A stretch of DNA of 64,000 bases from Pararhizobium qamdonense. Its GTDB lineage: Bacteria; Pseudomonadota; Alphaproteobacteria; Rhizobiales; Rhizobiaceae. Positions 36,414 to 45,705 of this stretch are shown here, one piece after another (positions within the stretch are counted from its first letter, which is position 1; each line of letters opens with the position of its first letter). Under the pieces are notes generated by a model, which was given only the letters and a program-made list of their open reading frames with translations, made no database searches and was not told the DNA's origin. Where the stretch lies: contig NZ_CP119568.1 in assembly GCF_029277445.1 (NCBI RefSeq), positions 1-64,000 on the forward strand, in the 5' to 3' direction. Both the position numbers and the translations under genes were made by a program.

Positions 36414-36905
36414 TCACGCTTCAGCCGAGGATTGTGATCCCGGTCTAAGTGCGCGCTCGTGGTAGCGCATCTTCCAGTGGACAATATCGCGACTGCTGTT
36501 GAGCGAGACGAGGAACCAGCCAAGATAAACAGCCCCGACCGATAGACTGACAGTTGTTATCCTGATTGCTGTAAATTCCCGAAGGAGCGCCTGAGCGCCG
36601 ACATCGACCATTTCCGCGCCATCCACCTCGTATACGAACGACTCTATGGCACCTGCCGTCATGCCCATCAGGATATCTGCTAATCGCTCATCGCTGACCA
36701 GGGCTGGCAAGGTCGATGTATCGGCGCCATGAGCTTGAACGCGATGATAGTCCCAGCCAAACACAGGAATTGGCAAATTCTCGTTTTCGACCGAAGATTT
36801 GGCGTACTGACGGAGCGACACCGCCGAGGTGCCCTTGGCGATGTCACCGATCATGCCGACCACTTTCGTCCAGTCCACCGGGCGTTCGAACATCAATTGC
36901 TCCAC
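36414..36905 (-). CDS. Hypothetical protein with a C-terminal membrane segment
   Basis: The 163-residue product starts MEQLMFERPVDWTKVVGMIG. It has a soluble region (DYHRVQAHGADTSTLPALVS, DERLADILMGMTAGAIESFV) and a single hydrophobic stretch (TVSLSVGAVYLGWFLVSLNS) before a basic tail. Family not recognised. The start may be internal to a longer ancestral gene. It is divergent from the transketolase, about 350 bp away. Confidence 0.5.
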   Translation of the reverse strand: MEQLMFERPVDWTKVVGMIGDIAKGTSAVSLRQYAKSSVENENLPIPVFGWDYHRVQAHGADTSTLPALVSDERLADILMGMTAGAIESFVYEVDGAEMVDVGAQALLREFTAIRITTVSLSVGAVYLGWFLVSLNSSRDIVHWKMRYHERALRPGSQSSAEA

Positions 36906-37194
36906 ACATGTCTACGTTGCTGTAAATGAGCCAATAACACGCTTTGACAAGAAGCCGGTTTTTCACATCGCACAAATTTGTCGCCTTTTGGCGCGAGGGA
37001 ACGGAAACCAGTCGGGCCGGAGGAGGGGATTGTCCATGATGATTCACTCACCGGTGTTGCGATGTTGGGATTGATGCCATTCCGCGGATTGGTTTTTGTG
37101 ATCTTCCGGACGGGTCGGCACCGATTTGTTGTCCCTCGCCTTGCTGAAAAAGACTGTACCTCAGATCTTATCTCCGAAGAGAGTTCGACCAACT

Positions 37195-37219
37195 GGAACT
37201 TCTATCTCCCTAGGGACTT
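37195..37219 (+). promoter_or_regulatory. EcfG/RpoE2-type promoter for transketolase
   Basis: GGAAC, 16 bases, ACTT (GGAAC-N18-TT), ending 36 bp before the ATG at 37255. AAGGAG precedes the start. A TTGACA also occurs at about 37223, but no matching -10 follows. The 280 bp upstream contain no supported gene. Confidence 0.55.
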
Positions 37220-37254
37220 GGTATTGACAAGCCCAAATTCCCAAGGAGATCCCA

Positions 37255-39291
37255 ATGCTGGATCAACCAAACACAGCTGCCACCGTGCCAACAGCCAAGG
37301 ATCCACATCTTCGCGACTTGGCGAATTGCATCCGGTTTCTCTCCATGGACGCGGTCCAAAAAGCCGAAAGCGGTCATCCCGGCATGCCGATGGGCATGGC
37401 GGACATCGCCACGGTATTGTTCTCCGATTTCATGAAGTTCGATCCTGAAGATCCAAAATGGTTCGACCGGGATCGTTTCCTGATCTCAAACGGCCACGGA
37501 TCGATGCTGCTTTACAGCCTGCTATATCTGACCGGCTACGAAGACATGACAATCGACGAGATCAAGCGTTTCCGCCAGATCGACAGCAAGACGCCCGGTC
37601 ACCCGGAATACCATTTCGCACCGGGCATCGAGACGACCACCGGCCCGCTCGGGCAAGGCTTTGCCAATTCGGTCGGACTTGCGCTTGCCGAGCGGATTAT
37701 GAATGCCGAGTTTGAGGATAGCCTTGTCGATCATTATACATATGTGTTCCTTGGCGATGGCTGCCTGATGGAAGGCATCAGCCAGGAAGCGATCTCTCTT
37801 GCCGGCCACCTCAAGCTCGGAAAGCTGATCGCGTTCTTCGACAACAATTCGATCTCGATCGATGGCGCTACCAGCCTCGCCGAGTCCGACGACCAGAGCG
37901 CCAGGTTCCGGGCGTCGAACTGGCACGTTCAGGAAATCGACGGCCACGACACCGACGCAATTCGTGCAGCGATTATTGAGGCTCGGCGGATCGACGACAG
38001 ACCGTCGATGATTTCCTGCAAAACGATCATCGGCTTCGGGTTTCCGACCAAAGCCGGCACGCAGAAGGCTCATAGCGACGCACCGGGCGAGGAAGAAATT
38101 GCCGGGGCACGGAAGCTACTTGGTTGGTCGGCAGAACCGTTCGAAATCCCGAGCGGCCTTCTCGAAAACTGGCGGGGGATTGGCCGTAGAGGCCGCACGG
38201 CCAGACAGCAATGGGAAGCGCGTCTGGACGCGTCATCTAGGCATTGCCCGGACTTCAAGCGGCGGATAGAGGGCGAGATGCCGGATGGTTGGCGGTCATC
38301 GATCGCGACGGCTCGGCAAGAGTTCCTCTCGGGCGAAAAGGACTTGGCGACGAGACAAGCGAGCGGCGCCGTTCTCAACCACCTCTTCAAAGCAATCCCC
38401 GAATTGCTCGGCGGTTCGGCGGATTTGACCCCGTCGAACAACACCAAGGCTAAGGATCAGGTAGAGATCAAGCCCCAATCGTACGCTGGCTCCTATTTGC
38501 ATTACGGGGTGCGAGAGCACGGCATGGCTGCCGCGATGAATGGCATTGCGCTGCATGGCGGCCTCATCCCTTATGGCGGGACTTTTCTGACATTCTCCGA
38601 CTATTGCCGGCCCGCCATCCGGCTTGCTGCGATGATGGAAGTCCGGACGATCTTCGTCATGACCCACGACTCCATCGGACTTGGCGAGGATGGGCCCACC
38701 CACCAGCCGGTCGAACATCTGTCGGCCCTGCGAGCTATTCCTGGCCTTGCCGTCTATCGCCCCGGTGATCCGATTGAAACAGCGGAATGCTGGGAGGCTA
38801 TCCTCGATCGACCACGACAGGCAGCGTTGATCGCCCTGTCGCGTCAGCCGATGCCACTCCTGCGGCGGGAGGGCGGCTCCGCAAACCGATCAGCCAAGGG
38901 CGGTTACGTTTTTGTTGAAGCCGAAGGCGGCGAGCGCCAACTGACATTGCTCGCGACTGGCTCTGAGCTGCATCTGGCTGTCGAAGCGAGAGCTGAACTT
39001 CAAAAGGAAGGCATTGCAACTGCGGTCGTTTCGATGCCCTGCAGTTTGTTGTTCGAAGAGCAGGACGCAACATACAAGCGATCGGTGCTTGGTGAGACAC
39101 GTGCACGCGTTGCCGTCGAGGCGGGGATGCAGGATTCGTGGGACCGGTACATCGGCGTTGATGGCGGATTTGTCGGTATGCATCGCTTCGGCGCATCCGG
39201 CAAGATCGGTGACGTCTACGCAAAGTTCGATATGACCGTCGATGCGATCGTCCGCAAAGCCAAGGCGGTGTTGAGCGATCTCGGCTTATGA
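37255..39291 (+). CDS. tkt: Transketolase, accessory copy
   Basis: This 678-residue thiamine-diphosphate enzyme moves two-carbon units between sugar phosphates in the pentose-phosphate pathway. Motifs are DAVQKAESGHPGMPMGMADI, ISNGHGSMLLYSLLYLTGYE, TGPLGQGFANSVGLALAERI, the ThDP motif VFLGDGCLMEGISQEAISLA, then DNNSISIDG, GGSADLTPSN, YGVREHGMAAAMNGIALHGG, FVMTHDSIGLGEDGPTHQPV and LLATGSELHLAVEA. It has no Calvin-cycle or other pathway neighbours, so it is an extra copy, and an EcfG-like promoter suggests stress control. Confidence 0.96.
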   Translation: MLDQPNTAATVPTAKDPHLRDLANCIRFLSMDAVQKAESGHPGMPMGMADIATVLFSDFMKFDPEDPKWFDRDRFLISNGHGSMLLYSLLYLTGYEDMTIDEIKRFRQIDSKTPGHPEYHFAPGIETTTGPLGQGFANSVGLALAERIMNAEFEDSLVDHYTYVFLGDGCLMEGISQEAISLAGHLKLGKLIAFFDNNSISIDGATSLAESDDQSARFRASNWHVQEIDGHDTDAIRAAIIEARRIDDRPSMISCKTIIGFGFPTKAGTQKAHSDAPGEEEIAGARKLLGWSAEPFEIPSGLLENWRGIGRRGRTARQQWEARLDASSRHCPDFKRRIEGEMPDGWRSSIATARQEFLSGEKDLATRQASGAVLNHLFKAIPELLGGSADLTPSNNTKAKDQVEIKPQSYAGSYLHYGVREHGMAAAMNGIALHGGLIPYGGTFLTFSDYCRPAIRLAAMMEVRTIFVMTHDSIGLGEDGPTHQPVEHLSALRAIPGLAVYRPGDPIETAECWEAILDRPRQAALIALSRQPMPLLRREGGSANRSAKGGYVFVEAEGGERQLTLLATGSELHLAVEARAELQKEGIATAVVSMPCSLLFEEQDATYKRSVLGETRARVAVEAGMQDSWDRYIGVDGGFVGMHRFGASGKIGDVYAKFDMTVDAIVRKAKAVLSDLGL

Positions 39292-39373
39292 CATGGCGGC
39301 GGAGCTGAATCTAGAAACTCTCAGGCTTCGAGCGCGTTCACACCCGGATTACAATTCAATTTGGAAGACTACT

Positions 39374-39682
39374 ATGGCAGACATCAGCACGACGACCATT
39401 AGGGCAAGCTTTGCAACGCGCGAAGCGGCTAAGCTAGCCATCGAGCGCCTGGTGCAGCAGCATGGGGTGTCGCGGCCGGACATCTTCGTTCAAGCCGTTG
39501 GCGAGCAGAATACTGCCGGGACAGCAGCATCCGGAGGTGATGTCGCCCGTCCCGACGGCGCACGTGATGATGCTGCGCTCCAAGGCAAGATCGAGGTTTC
39601 GGTTGATATAACGACCAATCAGATTCCAGCCGTACAACGCAGTTTCGGGGACGCCGGCGCTACCCGCGTGTCCGGTCGCTGA
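39374..39682 (+). CDS. Small stress-type hypothetical protein (102 aa)
   Basis: The start MADISTTTIRASFATREAAK is a strand then helix, continuing into LAIERLVQQHGVSRPDIFVQ, a Gly/Ala-rich linker (NTAGTAASGGDVARPDGARD) and a second strand (GKIEVSVDITTNQIPAVQRS). It resembles small ferredoxin-fold proteins of rhizobial stress loci. GGAAG lies upstream of ATG 39374; the longer frame from 39293 is not needed. It is followed at 15 bp by the next small gene, probably as one transcript with tkt. Confidence 0.65.
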   Translation: MADISTTTIRASFATREAAKLAIERLVQQHGVSRPDIFVQAVGEQNTAGTAASGGDVARPDGARDDAALQGKIEVSVDITTNQIPAVQRSFGDAGATRVSGR

Positions 39683-39697
39683 AAGGGAGTGGTAATC

Positions 39698-39922
39698 ATG
39701 ACGGACCCTACCCTCGGGCCAGAGAACGAACTGCGTGACATCGTCGAGGCTAAACTCGCATCCCTTGTGCTCGAACTGGAAGAAGTTAACTTCAAGATCG
39801 ACGAAATCGCCTTTGCGATCGAAGACGTGCTGAAAGCTAACTGGCTCGATCAGGCAAAGGCGCTGAGACGGGCGCGTGCTGAAACTCCAGATAATTTCGT
39901 GTCCGACGGAAACGAAGGCTGA
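39698..39922 (+). CDS. Small acidic hypothetical protein (74 aa)
   Basis: From ATG 39698 (AAAGGGAG upstream) the product is MTDPTLGPENELRDIVEAKL followed by ASLVLELEEVNFKIDEIAFA and IEDVLKANWLDQAKALRRAR. It is acidic, entirely helical and probably forms a coiled coil. It sits in a three-gene run of small proteins after transketolase. Function unknown. Confidence 0.65.
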   Translation: MTDPTLGPENELRDIVEAKLASLVLELEEVNFKIDEIAFAIEDVLKANWLDQAKALRRARAETPDNFVSDGNEG

Positions 39923-39951
39923 GCTGGTCTCACAGTTGAAGGATTACAATC

Positions 39952-40158
39952 ATGGCTGCCACATTCCACGTTATAGCCCTCAGTTCACGAGACCCGGACG
40001 GACGCGACACGTTAGACGAGCCGAAACTGCTTTATCCTGACGCGCTGGAGACTGCTCGGCAACTTAAGGATCAGGGCAAAGCTTTTCGCGTCGTTGCCTA
40101 TGGCGAGCATTCTGCCGATCAAATGCAGGCCTTCGGTGATCTGGGTGCGCTGGAATAG
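39952..40158 (+). CDS. Small hypothetical protein (68 aa)
   Basis: The product MAATFHVIALSSRDPDGRDT, LDEPKLLYPDALETARQLKD, QGKAFRVVAYGEHSADQMQA is an alternating strand-helix mini-domain. It is third in the run of small genes after tkt, with a 29-bp gap. Family not recognised, but the composition is clearly coding. Confidence 0.6.
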   Translation: MAATFHVIALSSRDPDGRDTLDEPKLLYPDALETARQLKDQGKAFRVVAYGEHSADQMQAFGDLGALE

Positions 40159-40528
40159 CCACAGGAGCTTCGCGAAAATATTATTGCCTTCTGACCCTGG
40201 ACAGGATGATCGATGGCTTTCAAACGCTTCGTGATTGTTTCGTTCATTGGGGGTAGCTCGGCGTTTAAACCGAATTTTGAGGCTGTTGCAGGGAAAACAT
40301 GCAAACGCAGCCTGATGATCGATTCGGCGTATCTGAAAGCTCAACGCACCCCAGCCAGCGTTGTAAAAAGGGGCAATTGCTGGCTGTATCGGATGCCCGG
40401 CGATCGCAAATCTTCTCTTAATCAAGATTGCGTGGCAAAGATTTTCCAATTGATCGCGCCTTCGTTGGTAACGCACTCATCTATGTAATGAGAGTCGGAA
40501 ATAACGCGGACTGATCAAGTACACAGAC
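40159..40528. other. Gap with an uncertain open frame
   Basis: A 91-codon plus-strand frame (40213-40488) and a longer opposing frame both exist. Neither shows motifs, and no clear ribosome binding site precedes the plus one. I treat the region as non-coding upstream DNA of the flavoprotein gene. Confidence 0.35.
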
Positions 40529-40553
40529 GGAACAAGTCGGTCTGTAGAGGGTT
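40529..40553 (+). promoter_or_regulatory. EcfG/RpoE2-type promoter for the flavoprotein
   Basis: GGAAC, 16 bases, GGTT (GGAAC-N18-TT), ending 43 bp before ATG 40596. It is the same -10 sequence as at the manganese catalase and lipoprotein promoters. Confidence 0.65.
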
Positions 40554-40595
40554 GGGCAACAAGAGGTCGCGGCGTGTCAATCGACTAAGAAGAAG

Positions 40596-42422
40596 ATGTC
40601 GACGTCGTGGTTTCTCCGAATGCTCTCAGCCGGCAATGAAAAGCCAGGTGAGCTCCATAACTTTGCGCCTTGTCCTCTTCCCTCTGTTTTAGAGTATTCC
40701 TTGCCAAACATCGCAATCATCGGCTCCGGGCCGAAAGGGATCTACACACTTAAAGGTTTGATCGGGAGCGATACGCCGCTGTCAATCACCGTTTACGAAG
40801 CCAATGCCGACCCAGGTAAGGGCACGCCCTACCATCCTCGCGCCAATGACCGCGCAATGCTTGCAAATATCGCCAGCATTGAACTACCTCCCGTTGGCGA
40901 GAGCTTGGTATCCTGGCTTCGCCGCAAGACCCCAGCTGAACTGGCACTGCTGGGTGTTCCTGTGGAGACGATAGGAGAGCGCGAGTTTTACCCACGCGTT
41001 GTGCTTGGAGAGTATTTCCAATCGCAGCTTCAGGGACTGCTCGCCAAGGCCATCGACCGCGGCCATGTCATCAACATCAAGGCGAACCACCGGGTGGTCG
41101 ATATCGCGCTTGGCGAAGCCGATATCGCTGTCAAGGTGCAGAAAGCCGATGGGGCACAGAGCCATCAGGCATTCGATCACGTGGTAATGGCGACCGGTCA
41201 CGATTGGCCTGAAACGACTGAGACGAAACCGGGCTTCTACATCTCGCCATGGCCCGCAGCAAACCTTGATACTATTGGCGATGTTTCGGTTGGAGTTCTT
41301 GGAACGTCGCTTAGCGGCATCGATGCCGTTGTGTCGGTGACAACCTCGCATGGCTCCTTCATGTTGGATGAGGCCGGCCTGCTGCAATACCACACGTCGG
41401 CGGCTGATGACTTCCATATCACCATGATGTCGCGCAAAGGGTTATTGCCGGAAGCCGATTTCTATTGCACCGTCCCCTACGTCCCGACGACAATCTTCAC
41501 TGAAAGAGCCGTGGACGAGCTTATCGAGACCAAACCAGATCGACTTCTCGATGAATTATTCGACCTGTTTCGGGCACAGCTGTTCGCAGACGATCCGCAA
41601 TACGCCGAACATATAGGGCTCGGTATGCTGATGGTGGAAACCGTCGCGGACGCGTATTTCGCCGATCGCGAGACATACGACCCCTTCACCTGGGCGTCTC
41701 TCAACCTCGGCGACGCAAAAATGAATAAGGCGAGCCGCACGACTGTCGCGTGGCGCTATTCGATCCTGCGCATGCATGAAGTGCTGCTGCGTGCCGTTCC
41801 CCATTTTTGTGAGAACGATCTCAAGCGCTTTCACAAGTACTTCAAAACGCTATTCGTCGATGATTACGCCACTGTGCCGCATCAGTCCATTGAGCGCCTG
41901 CTTGCCCTGCACCGTGCTGGCCGACTATCGGTGCTCAAACTCGGATCAGAGTACACGCTCGACAGCGACAAGGTTGAGCGCGGGGCCGTTATCGACATCG
42001 GCGGGGAAAAGCACACATTTAAAGCCTTTATTGATGCCACAGGCCAACAGGCCGTGTCGGCTTGGGACGTGCCATTTCCTTCGTTAATCCGTCAAGGCGC
42101 GGTGCGCGAGGCACTGACGCAAACCACGTCATCGGCCTTGGCAGCCAAGGAAGACACGGAGATGATCGCAACAGGCGGGATCGACTTGGACAGCCAATTC
42201 CGACCCCGTTTCGAAAAGCCGCTGTGTCACAATCTATACTGTGTGTCGATTCCCTTTCTCCTCCACAAGCTGCCCTTTGTTCAAGGTATTACCAGTGCTG
42301 CGGAGCTCGGCGATATCGTCGCGTCGGCAATTCTTACTGAAATAAACGGACCATCGACGTCAGCAGGAGCGCAAATTACCAACAATTTAATGAGATCATC
42401 GGTTAGGGCAGGGCACACATGA
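40596..42422 (+). CDS. FAD/NAD(P)-binding protein (NAD_binding_9 type), copy 1
   Basis: The 608-residue product has a Rossmann start (NIAIIGSGPKGIYTLKGLIG), a conserved GKGTPYHPRANDRAMLANIA segment, IETIGEREFYPRV-like VETIGEREFYPRVVLGEYFQ, VVMATGHDWPE, LGTSLSGIDAVVSVTTSHGS and MSRKGLLPEADFYC. This is the large FAD/NAD(P)-binding family (PF13454), related to ornithine and lysine hydroxylases; substrate unknown. The first 35 residues are unlike the paralogue at 60722; a TTG at 40701 would give the same start as that copy. An EcfG-like promoter precedes it. Confidence 0.9.
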   Translation: MSTSWFLRMLSAGNEKPGELHNFAPCPLPSVLEYSLPNIAIIGSGPKGIYTLKGLIGSDTPLSITVYEANADPGKGTPYHPRANDRAMLANIASIELPPVGESLVSWLRRKTPAELALLGVPVETIGEREFYPRVVLGEYFQSQLQGLLAKAIDRGHVINIKANHRVVDIALGEADIAVKVQKADGAQSHQAFDHVVMATGHDWPETTETKPGFYISPWPAANLDTIGDVSVGVLGTSLSGIDAVVSVTTSHGSFMLDEAGLLQYHTSAADDFHITMMSRKGLLPEADFYCTVPYVPTTIFTERAVDELIETKPDRLLDELFDLFRAQLFADDPQYAEHIGLGMLMVETVADAYFADRETYDPFTWASLNLGDAKMNKASRTTVAWRYSILRMHEVLLRAVPHFCENDLKRFHKYFKTLFVDDYATVPHQSIERLLALHRAGRLSVLKLGSEYTLDSDKVERGAVIDIGGEKHTFKAFIDATGQQAVSAWDVPFPSLIRQGAVREALTQTTSSALAAKEDTEMIATGGIDLDSQFRPRFEKPLCHNLYCVSIPFLLHKLPFVQGITSAAELGDIVASAILTEINGPSTSAGAQITNNLMRSSVRAGHT

Positions 42423-42858
42423 GACTTTACTATACTCTGTGCAAACGGGGGTCGCGCCGACTGGTCGGCGAGAAATCGCAATAACTGCGGGGACGATCTT
42501 CGACAGCAACGGCAGGGAGCACTGGACAGCCTGCATCTCGATTGCGCGCGAGAAATCGATCAGGCTGATGAGTTTGACGTGGTCCTCACACAGGAAACAC
42601 GACAGACCGCCGCAAACCACGGGACTGCCTTTCCCCAATCTCGACGGCTACCCTCGTTGTGGTCGCCGCCGGCATGTTCCCGCTCTGGCAATCCTCACTA
42701 GGGAAATGGCGCGAATGCACTTACATCAATGTCGGGAGCAATGGCTTTTACTGCCTCGAACCAAGCGTAGCGCAAGCTTCAATTGCTATTGGCCTAATCT
42801 CGCGCTGTCGGACCCTGCGCTCATTGCAGAAAAATTGGTTTAACGACAAGGGTCCACC
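42423..42858. other. No convincing gene; possible relic
   Basis: Frames such as DDLRQQRQGALDSLHLDCAR (in one frame) and MHLHQCREQWLLLPRTKRSA (in another) are mildly protein-like, but none has a start, length or motif that supports a gene. This may be decayed coding DNA. Confidence 0.35.
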
Positions 42859-43116
42859 ATGATCTCCGCCATCTCGTCCAGCCAGTTCCTTGCGCCTGAT
42901 GACTTGTCTCTCCTGCAAACCTTTCTTGAGGCATGGTGTTTGGAGAATTCGGTGCCCCTCGATGATCGGGCTGCTCAAGAGGTGGCGGCCGGTCTGATTC
43001 ACTGGTATCAGGATAACGGTTCCGACAAAAGCGGACTTAAAGCACACATCATCGATGCAGCGTCGCTATCGCCGGAACTACAGCGCCTGGTCGAAACGCT
43101 CTCAGACGCAGAATGA
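42859..43116 (+). CDS. Small hypothetical protein (85 aa)
   Basis: The product MISAISSSQFLAPDDLSLLQ, TFLEAWCLENSVPLDDRAAQ, EVAAGLIHWYQDNGSDKSGL is soluble, helical and acidic. It has a good coding pattern and a complete frame. Small proteins of this type occur widely in Rhizobiaceae, but I cannot assign a family. Confidence 0.6.
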   Translation: MISAISSSQFLAPDDLSLLQTFLEAWCLENSVPLDDRAAQEVAAGLIHWYQDNGSDKSGLKAHIIDAASLSPELQRLVETLSDAE

Positions 43117-43297
43117 ATCCACCGATACCGCATCGCCATCGGGCTATTATGATGCGATCTTCATGAGCATTTTGCAGCTGTGAAGTTAAAGAGAGCAAAG
43201 CACCGGGACTCCAAGCTCCGCCGCCGGGATGCCGAAAATGCCGTCCAACAGGAATGCCAGCCGCTGAACGGAGGACCTATTTCTTATCTGTCCTCAT

Positions 43298-44338
43298 TCA
43301 AAGCGTCTTGAGCAATCTTAACAACGCAACGATCTCCAGTGGGGTGCCGCGCTTAAATGCGATGTAAGTCGCCATTTCCTCACCGTGAAAACGTTGCTTG
43401 AACGCAGCTTGGCCTTGTAGGTTAAAAATTTTCTCGTTGACGCGTTTGGAGCGATATGCCCTTTCAAAGGATGCGCGCCAAATACGGCTCTCAGCAAAGC
43501 CGCTTTTGCCGATGGCAGCCAATGGCGAAAGCCCGAAAGTTACGATGGTCCGGCCTTCCTCCCTGAACCGGTCGGCCGCGAACTTGGTGAGGCCGATCTC
43601 CGCATGCGGTGTCGTTCCGGTAAGCTTTCGCTTGAAGGCGGCCGTGTAACCGATGACGATGCCGTCGCGGAAGATGGGGTCAAAGTCAAGAATCGCGGTC
43701 GGCTGGCCGTCTGGATTGATGATGAGGAACCGCCGCATGTGCAGCGTGATTTGGGGAAGAAATGGGCGATTCAAAAACCGCATTTCTCGTCGCCTAACTA
43801 TGCGGCCGTTGCGCCAATTTGCAGAGATTTGCTTAATCTGCTCGGCATCAGCGATTGTGCCATCGCATTCAACGATCCGATAGTTTCTTTTTAAAAGCCA
43901 CTTCTCCGAATAGCGGACTGTCTCGTTTCTTTTCCCGCCGAAAGAATGGCCGGTTAACGACAGTTTTGTGTCAACGCCCATGTGGTTGATACGATATCCA
44001 AGGCCGGCCAAGACTGTCGCCGTCTCATGCCCGATCTGGACGAAGCAGGGCCGGTTCGTTAAGGCTACGAAACGCCTGATATAGTCTGGTCTCAAATCGA
44101 TATGTGCAACTGGATCGCCCAGGACAAAGGTGTGTCCCATCTTTGTCGCATAGGCGATATAACCCTCTGTGTCACCAAAATATTTCAAATCCGGCTGAAC
44201 TGCTGTCGAGTAAGCAAGTGAAAAGTCGCCATATTGACGACAGAGTTCAAGCTTGGTCGCTTCGTCGGGAGCAAACGCGGCGGTCTTTGGAAGGCTCGCA
44301 TCGAGGAGCGCGTCCAGCATTTTCCGGAGGCTTATCAT
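43298..44338 (-). CDS. DUF2156-type acyltransferase-fold protein (LPG-synthase C-terminal-like)
   Basis: The product (about 346 residues) resembles the C-terminal catalytic domain of MprF-type phosphatidylglycerol aminoacyl transferases without the membrane part: FSLAYSTAVQPDLKYFGDTE, GHTFVLGDPVAHIDLRPDYI, RFLIINPDGQPTAILDFDPI, GYTAAFKRKLTGTTPHAEIG and TFGLSPLAAIGKSGF. ATG 44338 is used because the extension to TTG 44440 is Cys/Arg-rich and unlikely. It is divergent from a flavin monooxygenase with about 140 bp between starts. Possible role: transfer of an amino acid to a lipid or other acceptor. Confidence 0.8.
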   Translation of the reverse strand: MISLRKMLDALLDASLPKTAAFAPDEATKLELCRQYGDFSLAYSTAVQPDLKYFGDTEGYIAYATKMGHTFVLGDPVAHIDLRPDYIRRFVALTNRPCFVQIGHETATVLAGLGYRINHMGVDTKLSLTGHSFGGKRNETVRYSEKWLLKRNYRIVECDGTIADAEQIKQISANWRNGRIVRRREMRFLNRPFLPQITLHMRRFLIINPDGQPTAILDFDPIFRDGIVIGYTAAFKRKLTGTTPHAEIGLTKFAADRFREEGRTIVTFGLSPLAAIGKSGFAESRIWRASFERAYRSKRVNEKIFNLQGQAAFKQRFHGEEMATYIAFKRGTPLEIVALLRLLKTL

Positions 44339-44481
44339 GCACTGCTGTTCCCGTAAGACCAAAGTTCGTGTATTTGCGTTGCACAGCAAGCGAACCTTGA
44401 TGCCGCGCGGTCCTTTTATTGTATCATTGACAGCTAACAAACGGTTTGAACAGCCGTGGCCTCGACGCTGTGTGGAATGAC

Positions 44482-45633
44482 ATGAATTTGGACGACAAAA
44501 TACATGACGCGGTTGTGATCGGGGCTGGGCTTGCTGGTTTGACGACCGCTTTAATGCTCAAGAAACGCGGGTTGGATCCGCTTTTGCTCGATAAAGATCA
44601 GCAAGTGGGCGCTTCTTGGTCGCGACGGCACCCACGTCTCACGCTTAACACCCATCGTGATCTCTCGTCGCTACCAGGATTGCGGTATCCGCCAGGCACG
44701 GGTGCATTTCCGAAAAGAGATGACGTTGTATCGCATCTCGAGGAGTTTGCCCGGCTACATGCTTTCAAGATCAGCTTTGGCGTCGAGGTTATCTCGATCA
44801 CCCAGTCCAGCGGCCACTTTAGAATTAAGACCAGTCTCGGAGAAATCTCCGCCAAGAACGTCGTCATGGCCACAGGCAGAGATGTGCAGCCGGTCATTCC
44901 TGCATGGAAGGGTCTCGAACTCTACCGAGGGAAGGTTATTCATGCCGCGAATTTCGGAGATGCTCGAGAGTACACGAGCTGCAGCATCCTGGTTATCGGA
45001 GGCGGCAACTCAGGTTTCGATATTCTCAATCACCTGAGCCGCGTCGAAACCGGGACGCTGTGGTTTTCGGTGCGGCGCGGACCCTCGATCCTCCCAAGGC
45101 GGCTCGGACGTTTCGCGGTTCACCGCCTCTCACCGGTCATGGCGCGATTGCCGACTGTTGTTGTGGATCAATTCATCGCGTTAGCCCAATTTATTGCGTT
45201 CGGCAAGCTCCAGCTGCTCGGCTTCCCACCAAGCAAAGCCGACGCTGCGACAAGGCTTCAACGCGAACATGTCGCCATCCCGGTTGATGATGGAACAGTA
45301 GCGGCGATACGAAAAGGTAGAGTAACCGTCGTGCCGGAGGTAATTGAATTCAAATCACATGGAGTTGTGCTCGCCAATGGAAGTGAAGTGAGACCAGATA
45401 TCGTCATCGCTGCGTCAGGCTACGGATCAATGCTTCCCTCTTTGCTCGGTTCGCTTCCGGTCTTGGGTGACAATGGATCGCCGCCCAACCTTAAAGGCAA
45501 GGTGGTTGGGGACGTTACAGGCTTATGGTATACGGGTATGACGCCGACACTGACCAGTTTTTTCATGCAAACCAGGCGGGAGGCGGTTCTTATCGCGAAT
45601 GGTATTGCCTCATCGATACGTGTGTTCAGTTGA
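44482..45633 (+). CDS. FAD-dependent monooxygenase-like oxidoreductase
   Basis: The 383-residue flavoprotein from ATG 44482 has two dinucleotide-binding motifs: DAVVIGAGLAGLTTALMLKK (FAD) and ILVIGGGNSGFDILNHLSRV (NADPH). It also has VGASWSRRHPRLTLNTHRDL, a flavin-containing-monooxygenase-like segment, and NVVMATGRDVQPVIPAWKGL. The C-terminal SFFMQTRREAVLIANGIASS is typical. It is probably an FMO- or YUCCA-like N/S-oxygenase or Baeyer-Villiger-type enzyme; substrate unknown. The divergent DUF2156 partner hints at a shared substrate. Confidence 0.88.
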   Translation: MNLDDKIHDAVVIGAGLAGLTTALMLKKRGLDPLLLDKDQQVGASWSRRHPRLTLNTHRDLSSLPGLRYPPGTGAFPKRDDVVSHLEEFARLHAFKISFGVEVISITQSSGHFRIKTSLGEISAKNVVMATGRDVQPVIPAWKGLELYRGKVIHAANFGDAREYTSCSILVIGGGNSGFDILNHLSRVETGTLWFSVRRGPSILPRRLGRFAVHRLSPVMARLPTVVVDQFIALAQFIAFGKLQLLGFPPSKADAATRLQREHVAIPVDDGTVAAIRKGRVTVVPEVIEFKSHGVVLANGSEVRPDIVIAASGYGSMLPSLLGSLPVLGDNGSPPNLKGKVVGDVTGLWYTGMTPTLTSFFMQTRREAVLIANGIASSIRVFS

Positions 45634-45705
45634 AGGTCAAAGGTAACATGCACCAGCCGCTGCGAGACGTTTGCAGGAAACCTTCTCCCTGCGCTTGGGG
45701 GAAGC

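Noticed and set aside
37220..37254. TTGACA as a housekeeping -35 for transketolase
   Set aside because: No -10 at 16-18 bp, and the distance to the start is too short. The GGAAC element fits better.
40213..40488. 91-codon plus-strand frame before the flavoprotein
   Set aside because: There is no ribosome binding site, motif or balanced composition, and an opposing frame is equally long.
42439..42843. 134-codon plus-strand frame
   Set aside because: Its composition is shadow-like and other frames in the same stretch look equally good, so no gene was called.
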